Assembly (NCBI RefSeq): GCF_003086295.3
Contig: NC_092038.1
Location: 126,197,518 to 126,261,517 of the forward strand
DNA length: 64,000 nt
Reading direction: 5' to 3'
From: Arachis hypogaea
Lineage: Eukaryota > Streptophyta > Magnoliopsida > Fabales > Fabaceae
Shown here: piece by piece, positions 45,562 to 59,917 of the stretch
Layout: every line of letters begins with the position of its first letter
Numbering within the stretch: position 1 is the first letter of the stretch
The notes under the pieces: model-generated
Seen by the model: only the letters and a program-made list of their open reading frames with translations
What the model was told of the DNA's origin: nothing
Databases searched by the model: none
Program-made: the position numbers and the translations under genes

Positions 45562-46116
45562 TGTTCGGTGTCACGTGATCCTGGGTGCTTGAGGGGTCGG
45601 GTGCTGACGATAGAGGGTGATTGGGACCTGAGTCGACCTGGAATCGAAGGTGGTGCGGATGACAAGCTGGGGACGCCGGAGGTGATGCAATGAGGGGGTG
45701 GCCACCTGCAAGGACACTCCGACGGTCAAGTCAGTGTCCATACGAAGTGATGGCCGAATTAGGTAAAAGTGCGATGTACCTCGGGGGGAGAGCTGACCTC
45801 TCCTCTTTTATACTATGCTGGGCGGGCCCTATGAATGACCTAACCCATTGCCCAAGAAGCTTCCATGAGCTGTCGTAATCCATGTGGGAGGGACTGGTCG
45901 TTTCGGACCCCGGGTCGGGGCTTCGGATTATGATCCGAAGGTACAGGCCCGACTGGTGTCCTGGGCCGTACGGATGGTAAATCAGGTATGTCCTGAGTCG
46001 GATGCTTAGAACTCAACCCGTCAGACCCCCTTTTGTGAGGGATGTCTTGAGCCTAGGTCAAGAGTGGTGCCCCGACCCGACGGCTAGCTGGGTTGGACCT
46101 TTGTTGGTCCGTAACA
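45562..46116 (-). mobile_element. Element F: solo LTR (555 bp), Tat-like
   Basis: On the plus strand it starts TGTTCGGTGTCACG and ends GGTCCGTAACA, flanked by ATATT at 45557-45561 and 46117-46121. It is much more GC-rich than its flanks. The phrase CACCTGCAAGGACACTCCGA parallels TACCTGCAAGGGACTCCGA in the element B LTR read the same way, and the minus-strand TATAAAA at 45812-45806 sits in the corresponding place. A Tat-lineage LTR reduced to a solo copy. Confidence 0.85.
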
Positions 46117-46121
46117 ATATT

Positions 46122-47562
46122 AAATTTTGCAATATAGTATTTTAAGATTGACTATTTCTATTACAACAAGGTTAATAAGTATCTTACAAAATTTATTTTG
46201 TACGTAGACCTGTTAATTTAAATAAGAACCACCACCATCACAATTTTCATAAATTAATTAATCACATTTCAAAACTTTCCCGAATTTGTGTACGTAATAC
46301 TTTTATAAAATATTACTACACTATAAATTGTCAATGAAATTTCTAGTAAAATTCTTTAATTTTTTGTGACTAAATAAAGATTTTCTTTTTCTCAACGAAT
46401 TCGTAGGTTGTCCACTTTAACAAAGAATATTGTGCTTAGAACTATTCAATACATCAAAAAAAATTTCTATCAATTAAAAATTCTACCTGAACAGTTGTCA
46501 AAAGGGATTCGGTTCTCTTCACATATCTGTAATAACTTTTTGTAAACCAACAGCAACGCTTTGAATCAGGATAGACAATATCTATACTCTTTTAAGGAAA
46601 CAATTAATTATTAGTTGCTAAGTGGGTTTTTCTTTTTGAAATCTACTTAAAAAACAGATAATTAACATCCAACTTAGTGCTTAATAAAAATTCATAAAAT
46701 TTTGAAAAAATGGGAGAAATGACGACCTTTTAGAATGCGGCAGTGATCAACGAAGATGCAATTGCGAGAGGAGGAGAGTTGGGACAGCGATCTGTGAACT
46801 GCGAGGAGAGGGGACTGCGACGGTGAACTGCGAATCGTGAGTGGAAGGGGGACAGAGTAGTGGTGGCTCCTCGAATCGCGACTGGAAGGGCACGAGCGTT
46901 CGTGAATGACAGTGGCTGCAGTTGATTTCATCATGGAGGCAGGGCGAGTGGTCGTTGAACGATGTTGCGCGGCTGTCCTTCGCACGGGCTCCTGTGTCAA
47001 TGGCGGTTGCTGTGGCGGTCTGCAATGAGGACGGAGTGATGGAAGTCTGGTCGGTGCTGCCGCGGCGTGATGACGGCACAAAAACTGCACGTCGGGTTGT
47101 TAGAAGTAGAGTAGGACAGCACGGCTTTGTTTTATATGATGATTTTTTTTTAATCAATAATAATCAATTCTCCATTTTTTTTAACTAAAAATGTTTTCCT
47201 AACAACATTTCCGGTAATGCTGACTTAATAAAGATCCAAGCATGCTGGGATCGTCGTGTTTTTCATCAAGGAAATTAAAGCACGTACGGGATAAGAAGGA
47301 TGTTATGTGTATCTGTTGCCAGCCACGTAGAAAATAAAGCAAAAAGCTTTTAATGCCATGCAACTACCATCTATTCAATTTTCAGTTGCCTGTTCCATCA
47401 AACTCCCCATTTACGCTAAAGATCGGACTTCACTAGCACACATACATCCACATATTAAACTTAATTATTATCATTCACAATGCATATACAGGTTTAACAT
47501 TATCATCAGAAAACTCCTTGTTTTCAGACTAGTTTCAACTTTCAACCCAAATATATAGAATC
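46122..47562. other. Upstream region of the receptor kinase gene with a GC-rich patch
   Basis: 46122-46730 and 47120-47562 are AT-rich. 46735-47110 is GC-rich with CGA/GCG-rich phrases (for example GAACTGCGA at three places). Open frames in it are Arg/Ser/Pro-rich and look non-genic. It may be a remnant of a transposon. A TATA-like ATATATAGAA lies only about 12 bases before the kinase ATG, too close to be the promoter; no better one is evident. Confidence 0.45.
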
Positions 47563-50787
<3,225 letters not shown>

Positions 50788-51719
50788 CTAAAGGCCCCAG
50801 AAGGCTCTTTAATTCCATTCATACAATAATCCGGTATAGAAATAAGTATACTGCTTTGCTACACAGTACATATGTACAAGGTAGTCATTTTTTATATGAA
50901 TATAGTAATTCGTTTTCTCTTAATTAAAAACAAATAAATATTTTCTTTTTAAAAAAATGCGAAATTTGTAATAGTTAGTTGTTGTTGAGCATAATTGTGG
51001 CCAAGTATCATTATCTGCATTGACAATTTCATTGGCGATCCGCTACATCTGTTACTACTTACTACTATTAAACAGTCCCAGTGTCCCACAAATGAAAAAA
51101 AAGGCACCACTTTCGAATTGGGAACAGAAACATATATAGCACTGCAATCTGTGTTGCTCATCAAAATGTAAAATACAAAGGAGGAGTGTGAAGGATCAAT
51201 AAATTTTGTGATTTTGTGATTTGTAATTAGTAATTAATAATTATTAGTATTTATTTGTAATTATTAATTAATAATTATTAGTATTTTTAATAATATAAAA
51301 TTATATTTAATAATATAAATTTTTTTTATTGGTTAAATATTTATAAAATTTTAATAAAAATGATGATCTTTTAGACTTTCTCGATGAGAATAAAGAAACC
51401 GCTGTTATATATTAAGAGGCCACAATTTTTAAGTGAAGACAAGTTTCAAGGATTCAGATGCTATTATTATTGTAGCTAGATTCTCTACTAAACTAAAATA
51501 TATATTTAGCTCGTAATTTCATATTTGATTTTAAAATTCCTTTTTTTTGTATTTATAACTAGTGTATGTTTTTGTGTCCTATACGGGATAATACATAAAA
51601 TTATATAAATTTTTTTATTAAATTTAAATAAAAAATATACATAGTAATTATTATTATAAATATTTTATAACTTAAAATATTAAAAATAATTAATATTTAT
51701 TTTAATTAATTTAAATTTA
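50788..51719. other. 3' flank of the kinase gene, AT-rich, no gene seen
   Basis: An AATAAA lies near 51199, possible but unproven as a poly(A) signal. A short duplication of TAATTAATAATTATTAGTATTT occurs near 51230 and 51265. Confidence 0.55.
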
Positions 51720-51890
51720 TTGGATGGTCATCTCATTTGTCCGCTTAAACAAATATTTGGAGTTTGAATCTCGCCTTGTATATATCACAATCCATTAGTT
51801 AGCGACAGACTCTTAATAAATAGAGCATTAATATGTGGTGGATTAATTCTTGACTTGACAAGTTAGGAAATCCATAAAAAAAAATTGTAT
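51720..51890 (+). mobile_element. tRNA-derived SINE-like element, copy 2 (degraded)
   Basis: Starts GGATGGTCATCTCATTTGTC, has GGAGTTTGAATCTCGCC (B-box-like) about 45 bases on, then AGCGACAGACTCTTAA and TGACTTGACAAGTTAGG, ending in an A-run. The same modules in the same order occur on the minus strand at 7199-7372. More diverged than copy 1. Confidence 0.6.
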
Positions 51891-52614
51891 TTGTCTTTAA
51901 AATATATTAATTTTTCATTAATAAAAATACTTCTGGAATTTTTGTCTTTGTTGAAATTTACTTGGGACAATTTTATTTATTGCTATCGTATTCATTCTTA
52001 AAATCAAAATAATATGATCAACATTATTACTTGTTAAAACTTCACATTTTATGAAATAATTTTTAAATTTTCAAATTCATAAATTATTACTTGTTAAAAC
52101 TTTCCATCCCTCATTCCTATTTAAAAAAAATGTCTCTGTTCTTTCTCTGCCATTGTAAGTTCCTGTTTAATTACCCCCTAGAGAACGTAGATCTCTTCGG
52201 GTATCTACGAATATTCTTTAAAAATTTTTAAAAAAATTAACACAAAAAGACATAATATAATAAATCATAAAATAATCAATTCAATATAATTCAACATAAT
52301 TTATAACATATTCGTTATGAAAAATAACATTTCAAAAGGAGAAAATATAAAAAAATAATCCAACATAATAACATAACATAATTTTTTAGGACGATACTGA
52401 GTGACATAGTGTCAGACTTGATGAGAGGTAAAGAAAGTGAGTTAGAGAGAGAGAGGATCAAGGCTGAGAATGAGTCTGAAAGAAAAAGAAAAAAATCGAA
52501 TTGGAGGCAGAAATGGATTTACGTATATATAAATTAGGATAAATTAATAATTTTATATTCGCATATATTTAATAAGTTTCATAGGGCGGGTACTTATGTC
52601 CGTTCCCCTATTAG
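51891..52614. other. AT-rich intergenic sequence, no gene seen
   Basis: No coding signal. AT-rich with short purine-rich tracts around 52430-52490. Confidence 0.55.
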
Positions 52615-53247
52615 GAGTGGCAAACGGAAAAGTCCGCCCTGTCTCGCCAAAAGTCCGTCCCGCCTAGTAAGACGATCCTGAATTTTCCCCCTGCCCGCCT
52701 AATGGTAGGCTGGCGGGATCTCTTTTTTTTATAAGTCATTAAATATTAAACAATATATATATAATTTCACAACAATTTTTATAAATTTATAATTTCTAAA
52801 AATATAAAAAAATTATAATTTTTAAATTCATGTACATTAACATCTTTATAATTATATTTATTATACATTTATAATTATAAAGACGTTAATGTACATGAAT
52901 TTAAAAATTATAAATATTTTTTTTGAAACAAAATAATAAAATCAGCATTGTCCAAAGTAAAATAAATATTATCCAAAATATAACTTAAAACTTTTCTAAT
53001 TATCATCTTCATCATTTTGTAGATCAATAATATCATAGAAATTTATAAAAAAATAGCTCTACCAAAATAAAAGCTTGGCCCAGCAGGAAAGCCTGTCTCG
53101 CCCCGCCGAAGCCCGCCAAATCCCGTGGATTAGGCGGTGTAGGGTAGGCGGGATTTTTAAGTTTGGTGGCTATAAATTTCCAACCCAACCCACATTTTTT
53201 GGCAGGTTATACGACTAGCTCGACAAATTTCGATCCGTTTGCCACTC
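52615..53247. mobile_element. MITE-like element with terminal inverted repeats and internal hairpin
   Basis: Ends are GAGTGGCAAACGGA at 52615 and TCCGTTTGCCACTC at 53247, a perfect 14-bp inverted repeat, flanked by TTAG on both sides. GTGGCAAACGG-type ends are common in hAT-related MITEs. Subterminal parts are GC-rich (GTCCGCCC, GGCGGGAT), the middle AT-rich. The middle holds a long near-perfect hairpin at 52804-52921. No coding capacity. Confidence 0.75.
52804..52921. repeat. Long hairpin inside the MITE, arms about 50 bp
   Basis: The left arm (about 52804-52855) reads through AAATTCATGTACATTAAC and CTTTATAATTATA. The right arm (about 52870-52921) is its reverse complement with few mismatches. 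The loop is about 14 bases. Confidence 0.85.
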
Positions 53248-53517
53248 TTAGTCCCCATTCATTTTCGCATGGCATGTCATGAGGATTTCAGGGGTCCCCA
53301 TCTAGCTCCAAAACGCGAGTAATCCTTGCAAATACCCGTTTCGACTGTTTTTGTGATCATCCTTATTGCTAGCATTCATTGGTTCGTGACGTGGAGCTAT
53401 TCTATCCACTCAATAAATTCTTAGATAATCAAAGTTTATGTTATATCATTTTTATAAAGTTACATGTATCCTTGTTATAACAATATTAATAAAAGATAAA
53501 TGGATAAACACTAAACT
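53248..53517. other. Short intergenic stretch, no gene seen
   Basis: Unique-looking sequence between two MITE-like elements. Confidence 0.5.
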
Positions 53518-53937
53518 ATTGTTTGGATATAAGATAAAAAATAAGAGGAAAAAAAATGAAAAGAAAAGTATGTTTTTGTATGTGCTGTTTAGATGAAAAA
53601 AATGAATGAAAAAAATAGAGGAAAAAATTTCTTTTACTTGAATGGAAAGAAAAGTAAGAAGAGAAAAAATTATAATAAAGAAAAATTATATTAATATTTT
53701 TATATATTATATATAAATTATATTTCAAATGGTAACTCTATATTTTTATCCATGTTTGCACTTTTGAATCAGTTTTCTTCGCAACTTTGAAGAAAAAAAA
53801 TTTACGTGAGCTTCATATACATTTTTATGTTTTTCATTCAATTTCTTTGTTGAACCAAATAATGAAAAATTGATTTTTTCATCCATTTTCTTCCCTAGCA
53901 TGTTATTTCTCTACAAATTATTCTAATCTAAACAATG
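53518..53937. mobile_element. Possible MITE with ATTGTTTGGAT-type ends
   Basis: The left end reads ATTGTTTGGATATAAGA; the right end, reverse-complemented, reads ATTGTTTAGATTAGAAT. GAAAA-rich left and TTTTC-rich right halves form loose inverted repeats. Ends with TTTGGAT are common in PIF/Harbinger or hAT MITEs. No clean target duplication was seen. Confidence 0.45.
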
Positions 53938-55704
53938 CATAAATATGTCACATTTTTTATATATATGACAATAACTAATATCACTTATTAGGCTAATTTT
54001 CGTTGATAAATCAAAGTCACCATAAAATTACCTGAATCCCCTAAATCTAATAACGTTGCCTAGTTATCTCCATTTAAATCGAATTTAATGAATTCGAATT
54101 AGAATCATAAGTAATAAATCTAATTTATATTTAATAATTTACCTCTAACTTATGGTAAAAATATAAGATATGATGCCAAAAAAAAAACTAAAGCGTCATA
54201 AATTTTTTACTAACAAAAAAAATATTTTTTATTTTTTAGACACGTATCTATCTTTTTAAGTTATACATTTTGATTTATATAAATTAATGATAATTAAATG
54301 TAAAAAAATACTAATTAATAAAGGAATAAAATTTAAGATAAACATGTCCTGAACAAATTGAAATAAAATAAAGACTTTTAATTATGATCATTAATTATAA
54401 TTACATATATTTACTTCAAGATTTATACTTCAAAAACACAGTATATTAATATTTTGTATTTTTATTTTTTAATTTTATACTATCACAAACATTAGTTACT
54501 CTCCAATAATGACAATACTTTTAAAAAAATAAACATAACTAAATTATCTTAAAATTATATAATAATTTTCAACATAACAAAAAAAATATACAATTACCTA
54601 AAATATAATATTTGTGTAGTAACTAAAATTTAGTTGTCAATATAAAGTAATATATAATATCATTTCATAATCAAATAAGTGTTTAATCGAAGAATTTAAT
54701 ATTTATATAATAATATGACAAAATAAATTAAAGTTTGAGTTTAATCATAGCAAGTGTTCAAGTTTAAATTTTTATAAATTAGTTTATTTGTGTTAAAGTG
54801 AATTGTGCAATAAAAAATTCATAAAAATTTCATATATTGAAGTAGACAATAATTTATTTGTAAATACAAAAAGTGTATTGAATAAGTAAGAAATTATTTT
54901 ATTTTAATTTGGTCCATAATTTACATGATTTGAATTTAGCTCAATATATATGATTTGATTTGATTTGATTATTAGTTGAAAGTATCTCAATTGCCTATTT
55001 TATTCATAAATTTATTATTTTAATGACTAATAAATTAATCAAATTAATTAATTAGTACACACAATAAATTTGGGTTAATAAATTTAAAAAAATAAATTAA
55101 AAATACTAACAAAATATTAAAATAAATAAATTAAAAAATACTACCAAATCAAATTGATATAAATTACAATAAATTATATAATATTTAAATATTTAATCAA
55201 ATTAATTAGTTGATATAGTTAATTTATCGTAATAACTTATAGTTAATGAGTTAAAAGAAATAAATCGAAAAACATTCTCAAAAGCATGCTACGTTAGATT
55301 CATCATTAAGTACAAAAATTCGATTTTTATATAATAGAATAGATAAATTTAAATGCGTAATATTATTCTTATTAAAATTATCTAATTATATTTATATAAC
55401 TTAAACTTTTAGAGATGATTATTAATGACATCTTATTGTTCAAAAAACTTATTAATGACTCTAGAGTCTAGATAACTTGATGTGATTTTTTTTATATTTT
55501 ACATTAAGTTTAGATAAAAAAAATTAGTTCTGACATATAATTGAAAACTTAAAATATAATTAATAAAAATTTTTATCTATAATTATTAATAAGATATAAT
55601 CTAGATATAATGAAAAATAAATCATATAAATAGAGATTTTGTATAATAGGTAGAGTTAAATTCAAGAATAACGATGTTTTTTAATTAATTTTTTTAATTT
55701 ATTC

Positions 55705-55737
<33 letters not shown>

Positions 55738-55738
55738 C

Positions 55739-55780
<42 letters not shown>

Positions 55781-58700
55781 TATTTGTCTAACTTAATTTA
55801 ATTTTCTCGTAGACAATTTTTAATACATTTTATATTCATCTACATTTAAAAAAAAAGAAAGAAATGAAAGATATATAATCTTTAACACGGTGCTCTTTTA
55901 GGTATTTAGAAATCTGGAAAAAAAATAGCCTTGAAAAACCAAATAGCTACCTAACTTTTTTTGCCTTCAATTCTATGATCTCACTCCCAAAACCTTAGGA
56001 GAGTAGAATATTGCTTGACTTGCTTTCGAATGTAATAGAGAAGAATATGTAACTTCCATCTCGTCGCCGTTATTCTACCTGTCCAGTCACTACTGTTGTC
56101 GTGTCTGCTCTGTCGTCGTGTGCGTTGTTATGCGTCATCCAATTTAATGAATTTAATTAGAATAAATAATAAATTATTTATTTTATTTTAGATTTTATAA
56201 ATGAAAAAACCAATTCACTGATATAATGAATTACAATTAATGTAGTCTAATTAATTACGTAACATAAATTTTAATAAATTATATTAATATTTAAATATCC
56301 AATCAAATCAATTAGTTAATATAATTAAGTCATTGTAAGAAATTGTATTTAATGAGTTAAAATAATTAAATCGAGTAACACTCTCTGGAGTATGCTACGT
56401 CAGCTCCATCATTAAGTGCAAAAACTCAATATTTATATAATAAAATAAATAAATAGAATAAATAAGTAAGTAAGTATTTGCATTATTATACTTCTTGTTC
56501 TACATGATGACTTAAGATATTTGTTTTGTACGTTAAATAATATAAATAATATTTTGTATCTTATATTCATTAAATATTGATATTAAAATGAGAAAATTAT
56601 GTAATAAATTTTATAAATAGTGATTATAAAAAATAAATAATTATTTATTATATATAATAATTCTTGGTATACATAGGATCAGATCATGTATATATTAGGA
56701 TATCTATTTTAATTATGTGAGTAATTATTGTTATTTTTAACTTTTTTATTATATTAGTAAAAAATATTTAAAACTAAAAGAAAAAAATAACTAAAAATAA
56801 AATTTTCTTAATTTGAATAAAAACTCTCTTATAAATATAGTAAAAATATAAGATGTGATATAGAAAAAAAAAGTTAAAGCGACATAAATTTTTACTAAAA
56901 ATAAAAATATTTTTTTGTTCATTTTTTTAGACACGTAACTATTTTATTCAAGGTATAAATTTTAATTGATATTTTATAAAAAAAAAAGCAATCAATACAA
57001 AAATAAAACTTAAATAAGCCAAATATGTTCTAAAAAAAATTAGAATAAAATAAAAACTTCAATTATAACCATTAATCATAATTATATATATTTATTTTAA
57101 GATTTATACTTCAAAAATTCAGAATATTAATATTTTTTATTTTTTATTTTTTTCAATTTTAAACTATTATAAATATTCGTTGTTCTCTAATAATAGTAAT
57201 CTTTTTAAAAGAATAAACATAATTAAATAATTTAAAAATATATAATGATTTTTAGAATAACAAAAAATGTACAATTACCTAAAATATATTATTTTTATGT
57301 AGTAATTGAAATTTAATTGCCAATATAAAAATTATATATAATTATTTAATCAAAGAATTTAATATTTATATAATATAAAAAATAAATTAAAATTTGAGTT
57401 TAATCATAGTAAACGCTCAAGTTTAAATTTTTATAAATCAAATTTTATCATTTTTTTCTCGAAGTAACATATACAATGAAAAATTTCTAATGCATTATTG
57501 ATACTTAAATAATAGAAATAATATATTAATAAAAAATATTATTAAAAGTTAAATATACAGATAAAAAATTATAACTTGCAAAAATATTTCTAAAATTTAT
57601 TACATAAATATTAAAAGTCATGTATTTATATAAATTAAATTATATTAAATTGTAAGATATTTAGATATTTAATTATATAATTTTTTTCATAAGAGATTTA
57701 ATACAAAAATATTTATCATCATCTGTTTAACGTAACAATTTAAATTTAGGAGAATTGTTCCAAAAAATACTTTTTTCGAATTATTTATTGTTAATATCAG
57801 GTCAATTTCATAACATTCAATAATAACATAAATGATTATATTTGAACCACAAAGTTAACCTAAAATAAAATATAGAAATTGATGAAACAAAATATTAAGA
57901 CAAAAAATGATTAGAAGCGTAAAAATAGAGAAAAAATATCAAATTTAAATAATGTCAAAAAGAATCTAATATATAAAGATGTGAATTGTAAAAATAGAGG
58001 GATACATATATAAAGAAGAATAGCATGCATGCATAAACGTTTTTTCACTATATCATAATTTGCTCCAGCTATACGATGAATTTAGCGGCAGTCAGCAGAT
58101 CCAAAAGTTTGCATCGGTGCACCTCAAACACATGACTTGATTTCTTAAGCTGTAAGTATGCCGGGCACATTGTCGTCCAATTCCATCAGCAACGGTAATA
58201 CCTAAATTAAGACATTTTCGAGTTATAAACAAACAATCAACGAAATACTATTTATCATACATTCTCATTTATCCATAAAAGAAATTTTACATTAAAAAAA
58301 AGAAGAAAAGAAGAGTTAAAATAGCAAGAACGATAAAAATGATGATTCTTATCATTTTATTTGGCCGTCTATATATAGAAGACCAGAAAATCATCATTAT
58401 CTAACAAAATTAATTTGTATTTATTGCATTTGATTTGAATAAGCAAGAAATTATCATATTTTAGTTTAGTATTTAATTCACATGATTTGAATTTGACTTA
58501 ATACATATAATTTAATTTGATTTAATTATTAGTTAAAAATATCTCAATTGCTTATTTTATTTATAGATTTATTATTTTAATTATTAATAATTTAATCAAA
58601 TCAATTAATTAATATACATAATTTATACCTAATTTAATTTAATAAATTAAAAAATACTACCAGAATATTAAAAGAAATAAATTAGGAAATACTATTAAAA

Positions 58701-59640
58701 CAAATTGATATAAATTATAATTATTATGTAATATTTAAATATCTAATCAAATCAATTAGTTGATATAATTAATCTCATAATAAATTGTATTTAATGAGTT
58801 AAAAGAAATAAATCGATAAACACTCTCAGAAGCATGCCACGCCAGCTCCATCATTAAGTGTAGAAATCCGATTTTTATATAATAGAATCGAATAGACGTT
58901 AATTCATATATATTATATAAATAAATTTAATTAGAATAAATAACAATTTATTTATTTTATTTTAGACTTCATAAATGAAAAGAGTAATTCACTAATATAA
59001 CGAATTATAATTAATGTAGTATAATTAATTAATATAAATTATAATAAATTATATTAAGAAAAGAAATATTTAAATATCTAATCAAATCAATTAGTTAATA
59101 TATTAATTCAGTGCAATAAATTGTATTGAATGAGTTAAAACAATTAAATCGAAAAACACTCTCCGAAACATGCCACGTCAACTTCATCATTAAGTGCAGA
59201 CATCCGATTTTTATATAATAGAATAGATTTTATATAAAGAATTTAATTAAAAAATCAATTTTTTTATCTAATATTAATTAGTTTTCAAATCTTTTTATTC
59301 TAAATTTTAAATCACAAATCTTGAATTCTAAATTCTAATCTTAAATTTTAATTCTAAATTTTAAATTATATAAAAAATAAACGTACAAAAATAATTTTAC
59401 AATAAAAATTAATTAGTATTGATTAATTAAAAATTAATTTTTTATATTTAATTTTATAGATAATTTATAGCTCAACATTGAATCTAAATATGGACCAAAA
59501 GAATATATTAATAATGAAAAGCCAAAACTAGAAGGGAAAAAAAACTTTTGAGGACCAAATCAAGATAAGACATATTTATCATTGTAATATTAAAAAAATA
59601 TTTAAATCTTAAAATAGTAATCAAATAAATAGATGTCACT
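53938..59640. repeat. AT-rich region built of diverged duplicated blocks
   Basis: Nearly all A/T and non-coding. Several blocks recur in order: 54160-54770 resembles 56830-57430; 54890-55340 resembles 58440-58890; 56150-56450 resembles 58910-59230. A short GC-containing core, with CATGCCACG followed by TCCATCATTAAGTG and TTTTTATATAATAGAATAG, occurs at about 55280, 56390, 58830 and 59165. Block order suggests old tandem or segmental duplication of one unit about 2-3 kb long, possibly a non-autonomous transposon family. No gene is seen in it. Confidence 0.6.
55708..55782. repeat. (AAT)n microsatellite with one ATC interruption
   Basis: About 24 AAT units with a single C-containing unit near 55738. 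Confidence 0.95.
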
Positions 59641-59903
59641 ACAATGATTTCACATCAACGCTACGTAACCAATATCCTTGATAGTAGTTTCATCTCATGG
59701 ATAGTTGGGTGCAACAACATTTCTGAGGGATAAATATTCGATCCATATCCCCAACTTGGTCAACATAACACATCGTCCTCGGACGTAATCCGAGCTCAAA
59801 TATTCTTTTTGGTAATCTGATGGGGCCTAAGCCCAATACAGAAAAACAAGCAAACTAACTAGTGGGTCTGGACTCTGGAGACTCTACAATCTTGTTCCAT
59901 AAG
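59641..59903. other. Left flank of the LINE insertion, no gene seen
   Basis: Less AT-rich than the region to its left. It ends with the target copy AATCTCTAAATTTG at 59904-59917. Confidence 0.5.
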
Positions 59904-59917
59904 AATCTCTAAATTTG

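Noticed and set aside
46692..47157. Two overlapping minus-strand open frames of about 130 residues as genes
   Set aside because: Biased Arg/Ser/Pro/Thr composition, two frames open at once in a GC-rich patch, no domain recognised.
58020..58210. Gene fragment in a less AT-rich stretch
   Set aside because: Minus-strand phrases such as LPLLMELDDNVPG looked protein-like, but stops are frequent and no family is recognised.
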